Shown here: one piece after another, positions 37,351 to 49,321 of the stretch
Numbering within the stretch: position 1 is the first letter of the stretch
How the letters are laid out: each line of letters starts with the position of its first letter
Source of the DNA: Branchiostoma lanceolatum
Taxonomy: Eukaryota; Chordata; Leptocardii; Amphioxiformes; Branchiostomatidae
Assembly (NCBI RefSeq): GCF_035083965.1
Contig: NC_089724.1
Span: 17,478,410 to 17,542,409 of the forward strand
Length of the DNA stretch: 64,000 nucleotides
Direction: 5' to 3'
Position numbers and translations under genes: made by a program
The notes under the pieces: generated by a model
What the model saw: only the letters and a program-made list of their open reading frames with translations
The model's database searches: none
What the model was told of the DNA's origin: nothing

Positions 37351-40300
37351 TTAAAGTATAACACAAACTTTACTCTGTTTTTCCCCGTCTTGGCTGGGGA
37401 ACTCTTCGTCACTATTGTCGGGAGAGTGTTGACCAGAGGAGTATGCCCCACCCCTGCCCTTTCTGCTGTCAAGCTTTCTGGAACCCCCTGTCTCTCGGGG
37501 TACCATTAGCCTGGAGCTTTTCTTGCCACTCGTGGAATTATCCGAGTCATCTGAGGACGACTCTTCGTCTTTCCTTCCGGCTAGCCAGTAGGTCTTCATG
37601 CGGCCCTTACCCTGGAAGGAAACATCGTTTTAGTATTGGAAATAAATAAATAAATAAAATAATGATAGTTGGATCTTTACGAATTATTCCCCGTTGGTGA
37701 ATGATGAGAAATAACTAAAATAAACATATTCTTCAACAATATCAACTTTTCATCTCTTTTGCATACAACCATTGCAATGATGGAGGTAGGCACATTATCA
37801 GTTGTTTATCTTGAAATAAGCAATATTTTACAAGCATCATCTTAAGTATAAATAGCATTAGACGTTAATGTACAAACGTTAATATGATTATGGTGGATAT
37901 CGAAATCGAAGTCTTACCTTTATGGTGACAACTCCTCTTTCTTTTATGATGTAAGCCTTTTTCAGGCACTTTTTCATATCCTCAGAGATGTGTATGTGCA
38001 TGGGCTGAAATTGGAAATAAATACATTTATTCCCCATATTAAAAGGTCTTACAAAGAATACATTACTTGCTGAATATTTAACACAAGTACCTGGGATTGC
38101 AATAGCTGTAGATCTTAGATACGATGAAATCTTATACGTTCATGAACGATCATCAAATGACACATATAATGATTACCATACTCACCAACCCTGTACTTTC
38201 CATCCGGGATGCTGTATTGACTGCATCTCCAAACAGGCAGTACTTGGGCACTTTTAGCCCCACCACCCCGGCAACTACAGTTCCAGTATTCATGCCTGAA
38301 AAACGAAACATTGAAAGATTACTGTCAGTAACTGCCACTGGATAGGTTGTATAGCGCACATTCCCACATACAACGTTCCTTTAAAATGTTGGCACATATT
38401 TGGCAGTATCAACAGTAAAACAACAACTATAAAATGTTGACTAATAGTGTTATGTGATGGAAAATTAATTATGTTCTCTCACTGACCTATTCTAACTTTG
38501 ATAGGGTCTCCCGTAGATGGATTCTTCGTAGTGCTGAGAGATTTGAGCATATCCAGTCCAAAGTCAGCCACTTCAAACGCATGGCTCTCGTTCGGGATAG
38601 GAGCACCACTCTCCACCATGTACTCGTCTCCTACTGTTTCAACCTGGTGAAAGAAAACAAACCCTATCTGTACGGTATCCAGTTGTCGTGGGGTGAAGGT
38701 AAGTTAGTCGTTTCAATTCCATTTATCCATATACAGTAGCACATACAAGGTTGAAGTACACACCATGTACGTTTAATCATTAATTGTCTCTGCTGAAATT
38801 TATCTACAGTCTGAAGTAATGCTGGACTTTCAACATGTCCAATGCCCTTGTCACCATCTTTCTTTAAATGACATACATTGAAGACGTTGCATTTTTCTTC
38901 AAATGACATACCTTGAAGACGTTGCATTTTTCTTCAAATGACATACCTTGAAGACGTTGTGTTGTTGGGCTAGGTCATCAAAGAGCGTGTGACACTCGTT
39001 GAGCAGCGTCACCAGTTCCATGGGGCTGACCTTGCGGCAGATGTCCGTGAAGCCGACGATGTCCGCAAACAGGACGCTGACCTCGTGGAATATCTGCAGC
39101 AGGAAAAATAGGTCAAAATACTTTCTCAATCGGAGGTGATTAACTATCACGGCGTGTAACAAGCAGAAACTTTCTTTTATACGAACCTACCAGACAAGTG
39201 AGAAAGAGTTGGTGACAGATCTTACCGAACATGTATTGAGAGCAGCTTCTCCATTCCTGAGCCTTTCGGCTATGGGTCTTGGGATCATACTGTACAAAAG
39301 TTCGTCAGCTTTTCTCTTCTCTTTGTCGATCCTTAGGACAAGTTCACCCAATTCATCGTTGGTTTCAGCTTGCTGTTATAGAATTGAATCAAGATGAATA
39401 TATGAATGTATAACGTCTACAATATTTTGGAGTATTACTTTGTTCAAGATTACATCTACATGTAAACTCATACCGATAGTAATGTACGGAAAGTCAACAT
39501 TATTAATTAGCTTCATGTACCGCAACCCTCTGTAGATCAGCAGCTTTAACGTCACAAGATGCTGACTAACGCGTGACTGAGCAACATCCTTCAAGCACCT
39601 TTGGCTCGCAAAGAGCACCTTCGACATTGCTGGAGTCACGAGTCCAGAAGCTTACAAAAGTCAATAAATTAATCATGTGTCCTTAAGAGGGCCGTATGGA
39701 AGGTAGTTCTTATGTGCTTTCTTGTATTTTGGGATAGTATACCTTATTAACTGCTAACTTCAGCTCTACTGAAGGCTGAGTACCGTTGATGATCATCTCT
39801 CTAGTGCAGTCGTGCATACACAAGTCCGTCAGGTACAGTCCATAGTTGAACAGATCCTCCAGGTTGCCCATCCTGTGACGGTAGAAACACTGAGCACACC
39901 AAAAACTAAACAAACTACTGACCTCGATCATTGAAACTTCTAACATGACGGATCGTTTCAAACACTTATCCAAACGGCAACTATAGCTGGTTTAAACTAC
40001 ATGACCTACATGACAACTATATTCTAGACAACTAATCATTACTAAGTGGGAGCTTTCTGGACTGTTATGCTCAGACATATGATAATCATAGTTGAACTGG
40101 TTACCAAATTCTATTCCTGAAACCAAGAGGACACGGCATCGAAATAAGCAACCAATAAGTGACCGTAAAGTGTTTGTATCGCTGGTACCATGACATGGAT
40201 ACGTCTACGGCGCTACTGTTTATGTATCCTAACTAGGATAAAGAGCACTTGTACAGAAGTGTAGCTGACTTACACTGGCGTCCCCAAGAAGAGAACCGCG

Positions 40301-43300
40301 TTCCACTCCGACACGTACCTCATCTGCCCTTTGAGGCTGAGGTATTTACTTTTACCAGATTTGTTGGCTGCAGTTGGATGTAAGTGCTTGGCATCTACCG
40401 GATGCCTCTCATGGGGATGGGCGTCAGCTGTATCGGACCAATGCATATAGAGGCTTTTTAACATGACTGAGGTGTCCTGTAGATGTCTATAGGTGGTCAA
40501 TATTTCAATGGTTCTAAGATGTGATGATTAAAAGACCACGATACCTGGTGAGCGGAAAGGTCGTGCGATGTCGTCATGGACCTCGTCAGCCCTCCCTCCG
40601 TCCTCTTTATGAGCTGCAGCGCGGTTCTCAGCCGGCAGCTTGGTCACCTCGGGCACGATGTTGGCTGGGGCTTTCAGGGTGGTGCAAGCAACCTGAGCTT
40701 CACTCCTCTCCCCCTCTCCCGTCTTGGTATAGCCGACTACTTGTACAGCATAGCTAGCGTCTGGATCTAGGCCTCCTACCGCCACCTCCTAAGGGGCAGT
40801 TACCAGACTGACTAGATATTCAACACAGTGTTGGTAACACTGTACAACCGTGGATTTCACAATATCAAAAACCTGCGAGGTATATTGATACCGATGATCA
40901 CTGAAATACATTCGTACAAATTAAGGAATTAGATCTTACCATGCCTATAAGTTCATATGATGATACGACATGTCACACCCATTTTCAATTGATTTACTAG
41001 TATAACTACGCCTATTCAAGTATCAACATATAGCAGACAGAATCTATTCACACTACGGATAATGAAAATACAACAAACCAAGCAGGCCTCATCTAAGCAG
41101 TTTATAAGAACTGATTTCGAGACACCAGGCGTGGCATTGTATTTTAGAGATGCGCCGAGCACTTAAATATTCATCACGGGACAGCGGAATCAACAGAAAC
41201 ACTGCAATTTACTTCACTTCAGTGTCTTATTCTATTGGCAAACTTTTATGTCAGTGGCTGGCCAAGTGTGCAATGCTGATTAACGGCTTAACTCTGAATT
41301 GTAGAGTTCTTTATACGCACAACAAGAAAGTCTTGTCCTGTCCTTGAATTGTAAGGACAAATTCTCAGACACTGTTCGAACTCACCCAGTCATCATCGTT
41401 GTTGGCGGCTTTTGGCTTGGCCAGGTTGCGAGTCAAGAATGATAACAATAATTCTACTGTTACAAAATGTGAAACTGTGGGTTTTCGGAGAGAAGGGTGG
41501 GTGCTTTTCTCAAATATCAAGCTTGCTGGGTGGTGACTGGTACAAGACAAGGGCGTGAAGCAGAAACAGAGTGTCTCAGACGTTTCACAGAATGTATACA
41601 GCCCTAATGACTTCCATTTTTTGTACGTTTTCCTTTTCTTGTTTATTTTGAGGCCGCAAAATATTGAGACAATCTATAAAACAGGATTCCAGCTACCGTG
41701 GTTTTGGCGTTCCAGACGTCCGCCCTCATGGGTTCTCCCACAGCTTCGCCCTCCTCCGTCACCTTCTGGTAGTACACCTGTGTGGGTCAACACAATGTTT
41801 TCTCTTTTAGCATCAAAAAGACCAAAATCGGATAGTCCAGATGCAATACTGAATGTCGCCTTTCAATGTCTCACCAAAGGTTTGGGAAATTCTGGTCAAT
41901 TAATGACTCGCAAAGACACTCAAATATTTGCTGTGTTTCTTTTTTTTAAAACTTTGCCAAATGTTACATTGTTTTGGGAAGCTGTCTAGATTCTAAGTAA
42001 GTAAAAAGGTCGTGACGTTACAAGGAATACACAAAATCCATACAAGGCAATGTAAAATAATCGGCAGAGCAGTCATGATTGCCAAGAAATGAACACCGTG
42101 TATATATAGTAGATAACGCTGCATTGTACTTTGGTCTTTCACAGCGTTCAGTCGGCTTTGTATCGATCAGACAACACTTCATCTGTGATTAGAAAATGCC
42201 AAGGTTTGTGATAGAACGTTTGCCAGTTAAAAGATACCCGTAACATTTCTCCAAGCAAATACCAATATCCAAGCAAATCTCCAAATGTACACTATAGACA
42301 ACGACTAGTATATCATCAATATGACGATCTGCCGTGTATTTTGACTTATGGTTATGAAGGTGCAAAATTAGGAGAGAACGATGGCGAACCTGGTAGCCAT
42401 GGATCTGCTGCTGCTGAGTCAGTGACTTGGGAGGCTCCCACTTCACCTTCACCGTGGTGGGGTCGACATTCTCCACGCGCACCCCCCTGGGCTTGCTGCT
42501 CTTACTGAACACTATAACATACATAACAAACACATACCGTCCTTCATCAGTCGTTTATCAGGGCATGATATACAGCAAACAGATTGTTTTCCTTGAACAG
42601 ATATGAAATTCCAATGATATTTCATTTCTTGCTGTGTTCAATGAATACGATTCTACGCTAGTGTACTACTAAGTCCTCGAAGTATACTACAAATTATACC
42701 TACCAAGTATATCATACATGTACATCCTGCGAAGTCAAATTTTATACCCATTGAATGAAATGGTATAATTTTCAAGGTACACAGTTTTCTACAGCTGATC
42801 AATCTGTAACTGGTCTCGGCTAGCATCAAAACTTGGTCGTACATTTTTCCTCGCATTTCTCTTTATAATGGATATTCAACAATACGCCACAACGACAGTT
42901 AAGCGGAGCACATGTAATATGTGATGACTGACTCTGTTCTTTGCTTCCTCTGCAGGGAAGTGCAAGGTTTCGTCGCTCCACTGGGCTGTCCGAGATTAGC
43001 TCGAACACGTTGTTGGAATGTAACAGAACCTGGTGACATCATCATTATGTTGTTACACACACCTTTTGAAACATAGATGCACGATCTCAAACATAGATGC
43101 ACGATCAATAAAAAGGGTTAAGGGAGGTGTGACATGATGCCTAAGCGTCTACATTCACAGTTAATTCCATGCACTGTTAATACATGTAATATAATATATC
43201 CATAATATGATATCATATGCTAACGGCAGCTGTCAACTTTCTTTGCTACTCCTTCAATTACCTTAAAGAAGATGGTACTATATTTCTTTACTAATGCCAA

Positions 43301-44922
43301 GAATGGTATCTTCGTCAAATGTAAGATGGGAACATAGGAAAACAATAAATCATGCGGGCTGAAACAAAACTAGTTACGAATACGATAATCTTCCCTCAAT
43401 AATCACCAAATAATCATCAACGCGTTCTAGCAATTCTTGACCAGCTATGTTCAAATGTAGTTTTCATAAAGGTTACTTGTCACAGTCCCGTAAGACATTA
43501 CAACAACTCATATGCACCCCCCTCCCACAAAACAAAGTCTACTCACAAAATACAGAAATAGAGAAACTTACATTGTCCCACGTGAATTCGATATGCTGTG
43601 GCCTAACAACAAAGAAAACATCATTGACGCGCTCGCCGACCAGTTCTGGCAGGATTTCTCGTAACGCCATCCCCACCTAGCAGGGAAAGGAACCCGCTGT
43701 TTCATTGCAGTGATTACAAGCTTAACATTGGACTTGCTCCTACAACTCTGTAAAATAAGCCCGAAGTCACGAAAGTACACCTATGCATCATCAACATTCG
43801 ATCTTAGTTTTTTGCTGTTGCATTTTCAAAACATTGATATCATAACAGAATGTGATTTAAATTCGAAACCTATGAATCCATTACTACATGAAAATATGGG
43901 AGGATTTTCACCTGGACGCGTATGTGTATAGTGTTTGCATTGGGCTTTTCCTCAAATGATATATTTCAATTTTTGTTTATGAATTAAAATGATTTTATAT
44001 GTCTAATGTAGCTTTACAGGCTACTATAGGTATGTATGTCACAATGAATTGTTTGCATCTTTCAATACCGACGATAGAGTGTACGTAGGTCTTGCATGAC
44101 GGAATATGTGCACATTTCATACACAAATAGCCTTTCCTTTCGCCCCGCAATGTGCGACGTGTTGGTACATACCAGTCTACTGGTTGGATAGTATAGAGGC
44201 TGGAAATAGGAATAGTTACATACCTTAAATATAACCATCTCTCTGCCAAATGCAATGTGGAAGGGAAACAAGCTGAAGAAATGATGGCTCTCTACGGGAA
44301 AGATGTCGTCCAGGCTCTTTTTTGGCTTGATTGTGTAGGTGGGCATCATGCGGGCTGTGTTATCGAAGTGCATGCGATAATGTACAAGTGTCACACCCTT
44401 GTTCAATTCCAATTTGAGTTCTTCTGACATCACTTCGACTTTGACATCTTTTTCGAAGAACTGCTTGCTGAGCTGCTTGAGAAGACCCCTCACCATATGT
44501 AGGAAGCCCGGCCGCTTGCTCCGGTATCGCACTGTGATGCCGGTACTGGACTCTTCTTGGCAGGAGAAGCTGGGCGGCTTGATCTTCGGGTATTTGTAGC
44601 GGTAGTATTCATGGAGGTTATCCAGTCCATTTATAAAAGATGCAATGTTTCGGCCGAGTACTCGCAATACTTTGTCGTATCCACTTCGAGAATAGAACTT
44701 AATAAGGGATATGCCAAGGTCGTACATAAGATCGTCCTGGGTTTCTCCCGTGTACTCGCATGCTGCCGTGGATAGACGCAAGAGGAAAGTCTCGGGGTAA
44801 GACTGGTTGAGTACAAAGCTGGTCGCCTTGATGCCTCCGCGGTTGCGGATCTGCTTCCAAACGTCCACGCCATAGACCCGTTTGAAGAAGTCGTGAATAT
44901 TTTCTAAAAGTAAGCCATACAT
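37351..44922 (-). CDS. Heme (H-NOX) guanylate cyclase, beta-2-like, with inserted FN3 domain (copy B)
   Basis: Fourteen exons: 44224-44922, 43572-43676, 42933-43029, 42390-42511, 41697-41777, 40545-40788, 40274-40427, 39743-39872, 39226-39372, 38947-39093, 38487-38643, 38186-38295, 37918-38004, 37351-37611; 2,541 nt, 846 aa. Same architecture as copy A. H-NOX has His104 and the Y-x-S-x-R motif. HNOBA is interrupted by FN3 at about 307-408. A His-rich linker ([10 protein letters not shown], from residue 450) precedes the resumed PAS segment YLSLKGQM. The cyclase domain keeps both metal ligands, Asp604 (LFADIVGFT) and Asp648, plus Glu644, Cys714, Asn721 and Arg725, so it could act as a homodimer. 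The tail ends in CVIL, a CaaX box whose Leu predicts geranylgeranylation. It lies upstream of copy A in tandem, same strand, with nearly all intron positions shared. An in-frame stop upstream of the start supports the [10 protein letters not shown] start. Confidence 0.94.
38865..38949 (-). repeat. Tandem triplication of a 5' splice site (35-bp unit)
   Basis: The end of the cyclase exon plus its donor (AACGTCTTCAAG|GTATGT) is repeated at 35-bp intervals into the intron. One further copy is perfect at the junction (GTATGT at 38906-38911) and a third is degenerate (38871-38876, junction mutated to AATGTATGT). Use of the inner donor would add 35 nt and shift the frame. Confidence 0.85.
40545..42511 (-). 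other. FN3 domain exons inside the HNOBA region of copy B
   Basis: Exons 42390-42511, 41697-41777 and 40545-40788 encode the same FN3 domain as copy A, with [33 protein letters not shown] and [19 protein letters not shown]. The first two exon lengths (122 and 81 nt) are identical in the two genes, so the insertion predates the duplication. Confidence 0.9.
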
Positions 44923-47284
44923 GTTGGCAAGGTTCTCCCGTACAGTTTTATGAACCGTTAATCAACAGAACTGCCTCACCCTTCTTTTGTAGCCCTGTCC
45001 TTCTCTGCCTAGGTGTGTAGTCTGGCTACTCCCTGTCCATGCTTACTCGGTCATCGTTGCTTGATGAAAAATTCCTACTCGTCGCTGACAGACTATTGTC
45101 CAAAGGCGGTAGAAAGCAGGCACATACCACGTACGTGGTAACGACGGTTCTGTTGTGACCCTGGGCTTTACGTATATCTGTGACCAGCGCGCATGACCAC
45201 ACACACACAAGTCGAAGGATTGGCTCTTCTCAGTCGGTAGTAATTTTGTAGTAAAAATCATGCAGATGCAAACAGGTTGCCTGGTAACAATCTCTCTTGG
45301 GGACATGTAGCAAGGATGAACCACGGGAGACGACGAAGCCGCGACAGTGCTTCACTTCGAGGAAGCAAATAAACTGTACTTACAGCTCCACACACTATAT
45401 AGCACCATGCACATGTATGCCTTGGCAGCTACATAACCATTAACGCCGCGCATCTACGAACACGTCATTGTAGTACAGATGTACTCTGTGATATTTCTAT
45501 TGGCCTTTCATAAAAGCTTTACTGAACTGCATTTCGTCAATTTGGTAAATACGTACTATGTATAAAGGTTGGTGCTCATCGGCAGCTATATAGGTTTGCG
45601 TTCTTTAAAACCCTGGGCCCAGGAGCTGGCGTACCGATTCTTGTTGGCTGGTAACGTTGAGCAATTATCAAGGTTCCCGCCCGACGGTGCCCAGCTGGTG
45701 TGTTCCCAGCACTTCACAGTAGGTAAGGCTGGCATACCTGATTCAGGGAGACGCTGTGGGGAAATGTACCGTGTAATTACGGAATAATTCAGGACGTGGC
45801 TGTTAACATTGTCCGTGCCTAGAAACGGGTTTAACCGTCATTACAAGACGTCGCGTGGCGATGACGTATGGTATGGTGATGATGGGCTTTAGCTCGCAGG
45901 GGCCTGCCACCGGCCGTAATGCGGATCCCGTGTGAACTACTAACTTCTAATTCTGAAAGCGTTTGCTTACCCTCACATCGGTTAATCATGTTAATGAAGT
46001 TGCCAGCCATCCAATACAGGTATCATTATCTTAACACAGACAAGCACTATCATTTTTCACATCATCATTGACCTTCCCATATACAGTAGCCAGGGCACCA
46101 TCTTCATTAGTTAACGGTCGATTCTAAGTTAGATAATGGTAAAACACACATACCTGGCCATTAGTAAATTCTCAATGGATTTTGTAGGGCAGTCTATTAC
46201 TGAGCAGTTCTGCAGACAGATGACCTTTAAGACCAGGGCAGATGTCTTACTTTACAAATTGTCAAAATTCCTTTCTGTGCCGCGTGTACTATATATACAG
46301 TATAGTTGAGGGGCACAGAACTAAGTTATAGGCTCGTTCTCGAGCTTTGCATTTGAGATGTGCAAAATGCTGCATTTTTACGACATATGAGCATTATTTC
46401 TTTCTTCAAAAAGCACCACAACATTAGCGTTGGTTGATGGAACAAATTATAGGCATGTGTGGGATTCCATTAAAAAACCCAGCATGGATGAAAAATTTAA
46501 AACGGCCTAAAAAGTAACAATAATTCTCTGGCCCTCTGACAGATCAAGTCAGATCGCTCCTGCAACTGTTGTTGTACGCTGTACAAAGTGGTTCATGGTT
46601 GTCGCCAAAGTAACGGTTGTGACATTTAGATGAACGTATAAAACAATACATTTTATGACGTTTTACAATTTACACCTGTCGTGGAAAAGACTGAACGTTT
46701 ATGTTAGGCGACGAACGTCTTTTTAATCAAGCTGTCATTTCTTTGAGATTGTTAATGGAGACGTTTGTACAAAAATGAAGGTAGGTGTGCCTGAAATGAG
46801 TTCTATTTTTCGAACCTAAATGGACATTTTGTCCATTTCTCTGAGAACGAGCCTATAGTCGGAAGCGTAAATGAGAGCATACATAACAAGAACCTCAGCT
46901 ACCAATGGCACCAGGGCATGGTTTGGTCTGAAATCATAGAGTAAACCTTTCATTTTCTTCCCTAAAGTAGTAGTACCACCCAATATGCTTAAGGCACTGG
47001 CCTCTTGACTGTTGGTTCCGTCATTGGTTCTCACTATGCCAGGCTCTAATTCAGCCCTTGGGTTTTGAAATACTGTTGAATAGAAACCCATTATCATAAC
47101 TTCTGATGCAACACTATCAACACGTAAATTACTATCAACCCTGATTACAAACTCAAGAAACTCAATGAGTCAGGAGACCACCAATGTCCATGAGTCGACT
47201 TTTTTTTGTTTTAATTATCAACCATGACTTCAGGTATTTAGGGTGTGATGACATTTGTACACTCATTTCTAATAGCCTCCTTAG
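44923..47284. other. Intergenic region upstream of cyclase copy B
   Basis: Upstream and promoter region of copy B, with no TATA box that I can place confidently. A short open frame at 45569-45787 has a VCSQHF string reminiscent of THAP domains but is too fragmentary to call. Confidence 0.4.
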
Positions 47285-47490
47285 CAGACTTCCTGAGCGG
47301 CGGCGTTATTTTTGGAGGGAGCGCGTATTCAAGATTTTCAACATGGGCTAAGGCTCTCTGTGCCGGGAAAGGGAGTTTTGGTCCCAGTTGAGGAGGGCAT
47401 AACACCCTTTCCCAGGAGAACCTAAGCCCATATTGAAAATCTCGAATCAGCGCTCCTTCCAAAAAAATGCCGCTGCTCAGGAAGGCTACA
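47285..47490. mobile_element. Imperfect palindromic MITE, about 205 bp
   Basis: The left arm (from CTTCCTGAGCGGCGG through TCAACATGGGCTAAGG) pairs with the right arm (to CCGCTGCTCAGGAAGG) over about 90 bp with roughly 80-85% complementarity by eye. Non-coding; arms separated by a short loop near 47380-47395. Confidence 0.7.
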
Positions 47491-49321
47491 TTTCTTAAGA
47501 TGGTCTAACGCTTGTGTTAATATTAGCTGCTTGGAAATACAAGTGTGGCCTTGCAAACTACATACCTTTTCTCATGTTTCACAAAACTTCTCATCCAATT
47601 TTAACCAACGTATTAAAAAAAACTAACTTAACGCTATCTAATTACTAGTATATAGATAGTAAATAACAAAATATAGAGTACAAAAAATATCATGATATTC
47701 GTGCTGCACAAATACTTTCTAACAACATCCTACAACAGTTAGATTTTGGGGTGAAGTGTTGTTTGAAATGTATCCATATCCATGTCTGAATATAAATAAC
47801 GTGAATGAAACAAAAGAGACAGCTCCATTAGTAGGCTGAGGAGAGTCTGGGTTTGCCCTGCCTTTGAACACACACCAGAAGCTCGTGTACAAAAGGCATT
47901 GTGGCGGTTTTTCACTTTAACATTTTGAATAAGACTGCAAAACAGCAAATTCAAATTTAAACCTCAAACTGGGACTGGGTAAATCATCTAGCAGGTTCAG
48001 AGCAAATTGTTGAGAATGGGTCATGGGACCATCAAGGCTATATCAACCGCTTTGAACTTGTTACGTCATGGGGCAACATGAGCTTGCTTATGGCATTAGA
48101 AACATATATAACGGGTAGCAATGTATTGGCCAATGAGCCCTTGGTTTGAGTATTAGGAGATGTAACAAATGGAAGATTAGCCACCTTTTTGTGCTATATC
48201 TCTCAAATTGTCCAGTGTTTTCTCCATTTACTATGCAATTCTGACTGAAAGCCCATATGGTCCCGTGATGTCACATGCTTGTTGGGCCAGTGTGATGTCA
48301 CTGCCTTATTGACCAACCCATTCAGCACCAGACCTTGTTAACTATATTGGGGTTAAAATATCCAAATATTGGATATTGCTGCCCCTCATGTGATTTTCAT
48401 CACTCATATGTACGCCATTCCCCAAACATGAAGTTTCTTCAAGTTAACAAAATGTCATGTGTAGGCTCTATCACACTCTCTTCTTCGTAACCATATAAAA
48501 ATAAACTAATGTAGCAAAAATGTTAAACCTAACATGTATGAAACGTTTCTGTAGCACCATTCCTTTACGAAATAAGTTTCCACAATCCTCTGCTTACATT
48601 TAAGACATACTGCTATGTGCTCATGAAGAACTCAAAGTAGCACAGTTTGCAGGCTGTTGGTCCTTTAACTCGAAGACAATGAAATGAATGTATGAAAATC
48701 AAATTCTGCAGCTTGTTAAACTACAGAGTTGATGTGTCCTTTCTCATGACCTCTGTCTGACCTCTTAATACATACTTCCTAAACTCGATTAGCTTCTTAA
48801 TTCAACCAAAGGTCAGGCAAGACAACTTTGTCCTGTCAACAGTATCCTAATAGCTGTAATATGATAGTCTTTTCCATCTACAAGCTTTGCCTCTTGACCA
48901 AAACACACACAAGTTGGACCAGATGTAAGTCATCCTTTTAAACCATCATCGTTGTGGTTGTAACATGCTCCTTTTCAGTTTTTCTATTGAGGTTATTGAC
49001 TTAGATGACATAAGCCACCATTCCATGTATCAAAGAACTTCCCAATGTCTGCCAAGACAGTATGGTATTATGCATGTTGGGTTCTTCCTTAGAGTCAGTA
49101 GCATAATTTGGAAAGAGAGAAGATAGCACCAGCTCAGAAGAGATTGAAAGAGAATGTTCATCAGAACTTGGAAACATCTTTGGGTGTCACATGACTTGTT
49201 CATTTCACAGAACTCCTTCATACGATGCTTGAAGTACATCATTGGAGTCCTGCAAAAGTTCCTTCCTTACTGGCTGGAATATACATTTGGTCTTTGAAAA
49301 AGCTGACTGGCAGATGCACAG
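47491..49321. other. Intergenic, 3' flank of the TOPAZ1-like gene
   Basis: AT-rich and without a recognisable gene or RNA. It probably includes the 3' UTR of the TOPAZ1-like gene if the terminal exon at 49322-49486 is correct. Confidence 0.4.

Noticed and set aside
45569..45787. 72-aa frame with a VCSQHF motif resembling part of a THAP domain
   Set aside because: The zinc-binding N-terminal Cys pair and the rest of the domain are missing; too short to support a gene.
23700..47490. CRISPR arrays, bacterial operons, rRNA or tRNA genes
   Set aside because: No direct-repeat/spacer structure or intact tRNA/rRNA was seen; tandem repeats here are coding or intronic minisatellites and the only tRNA-like sequence is the SINE head at 6070.
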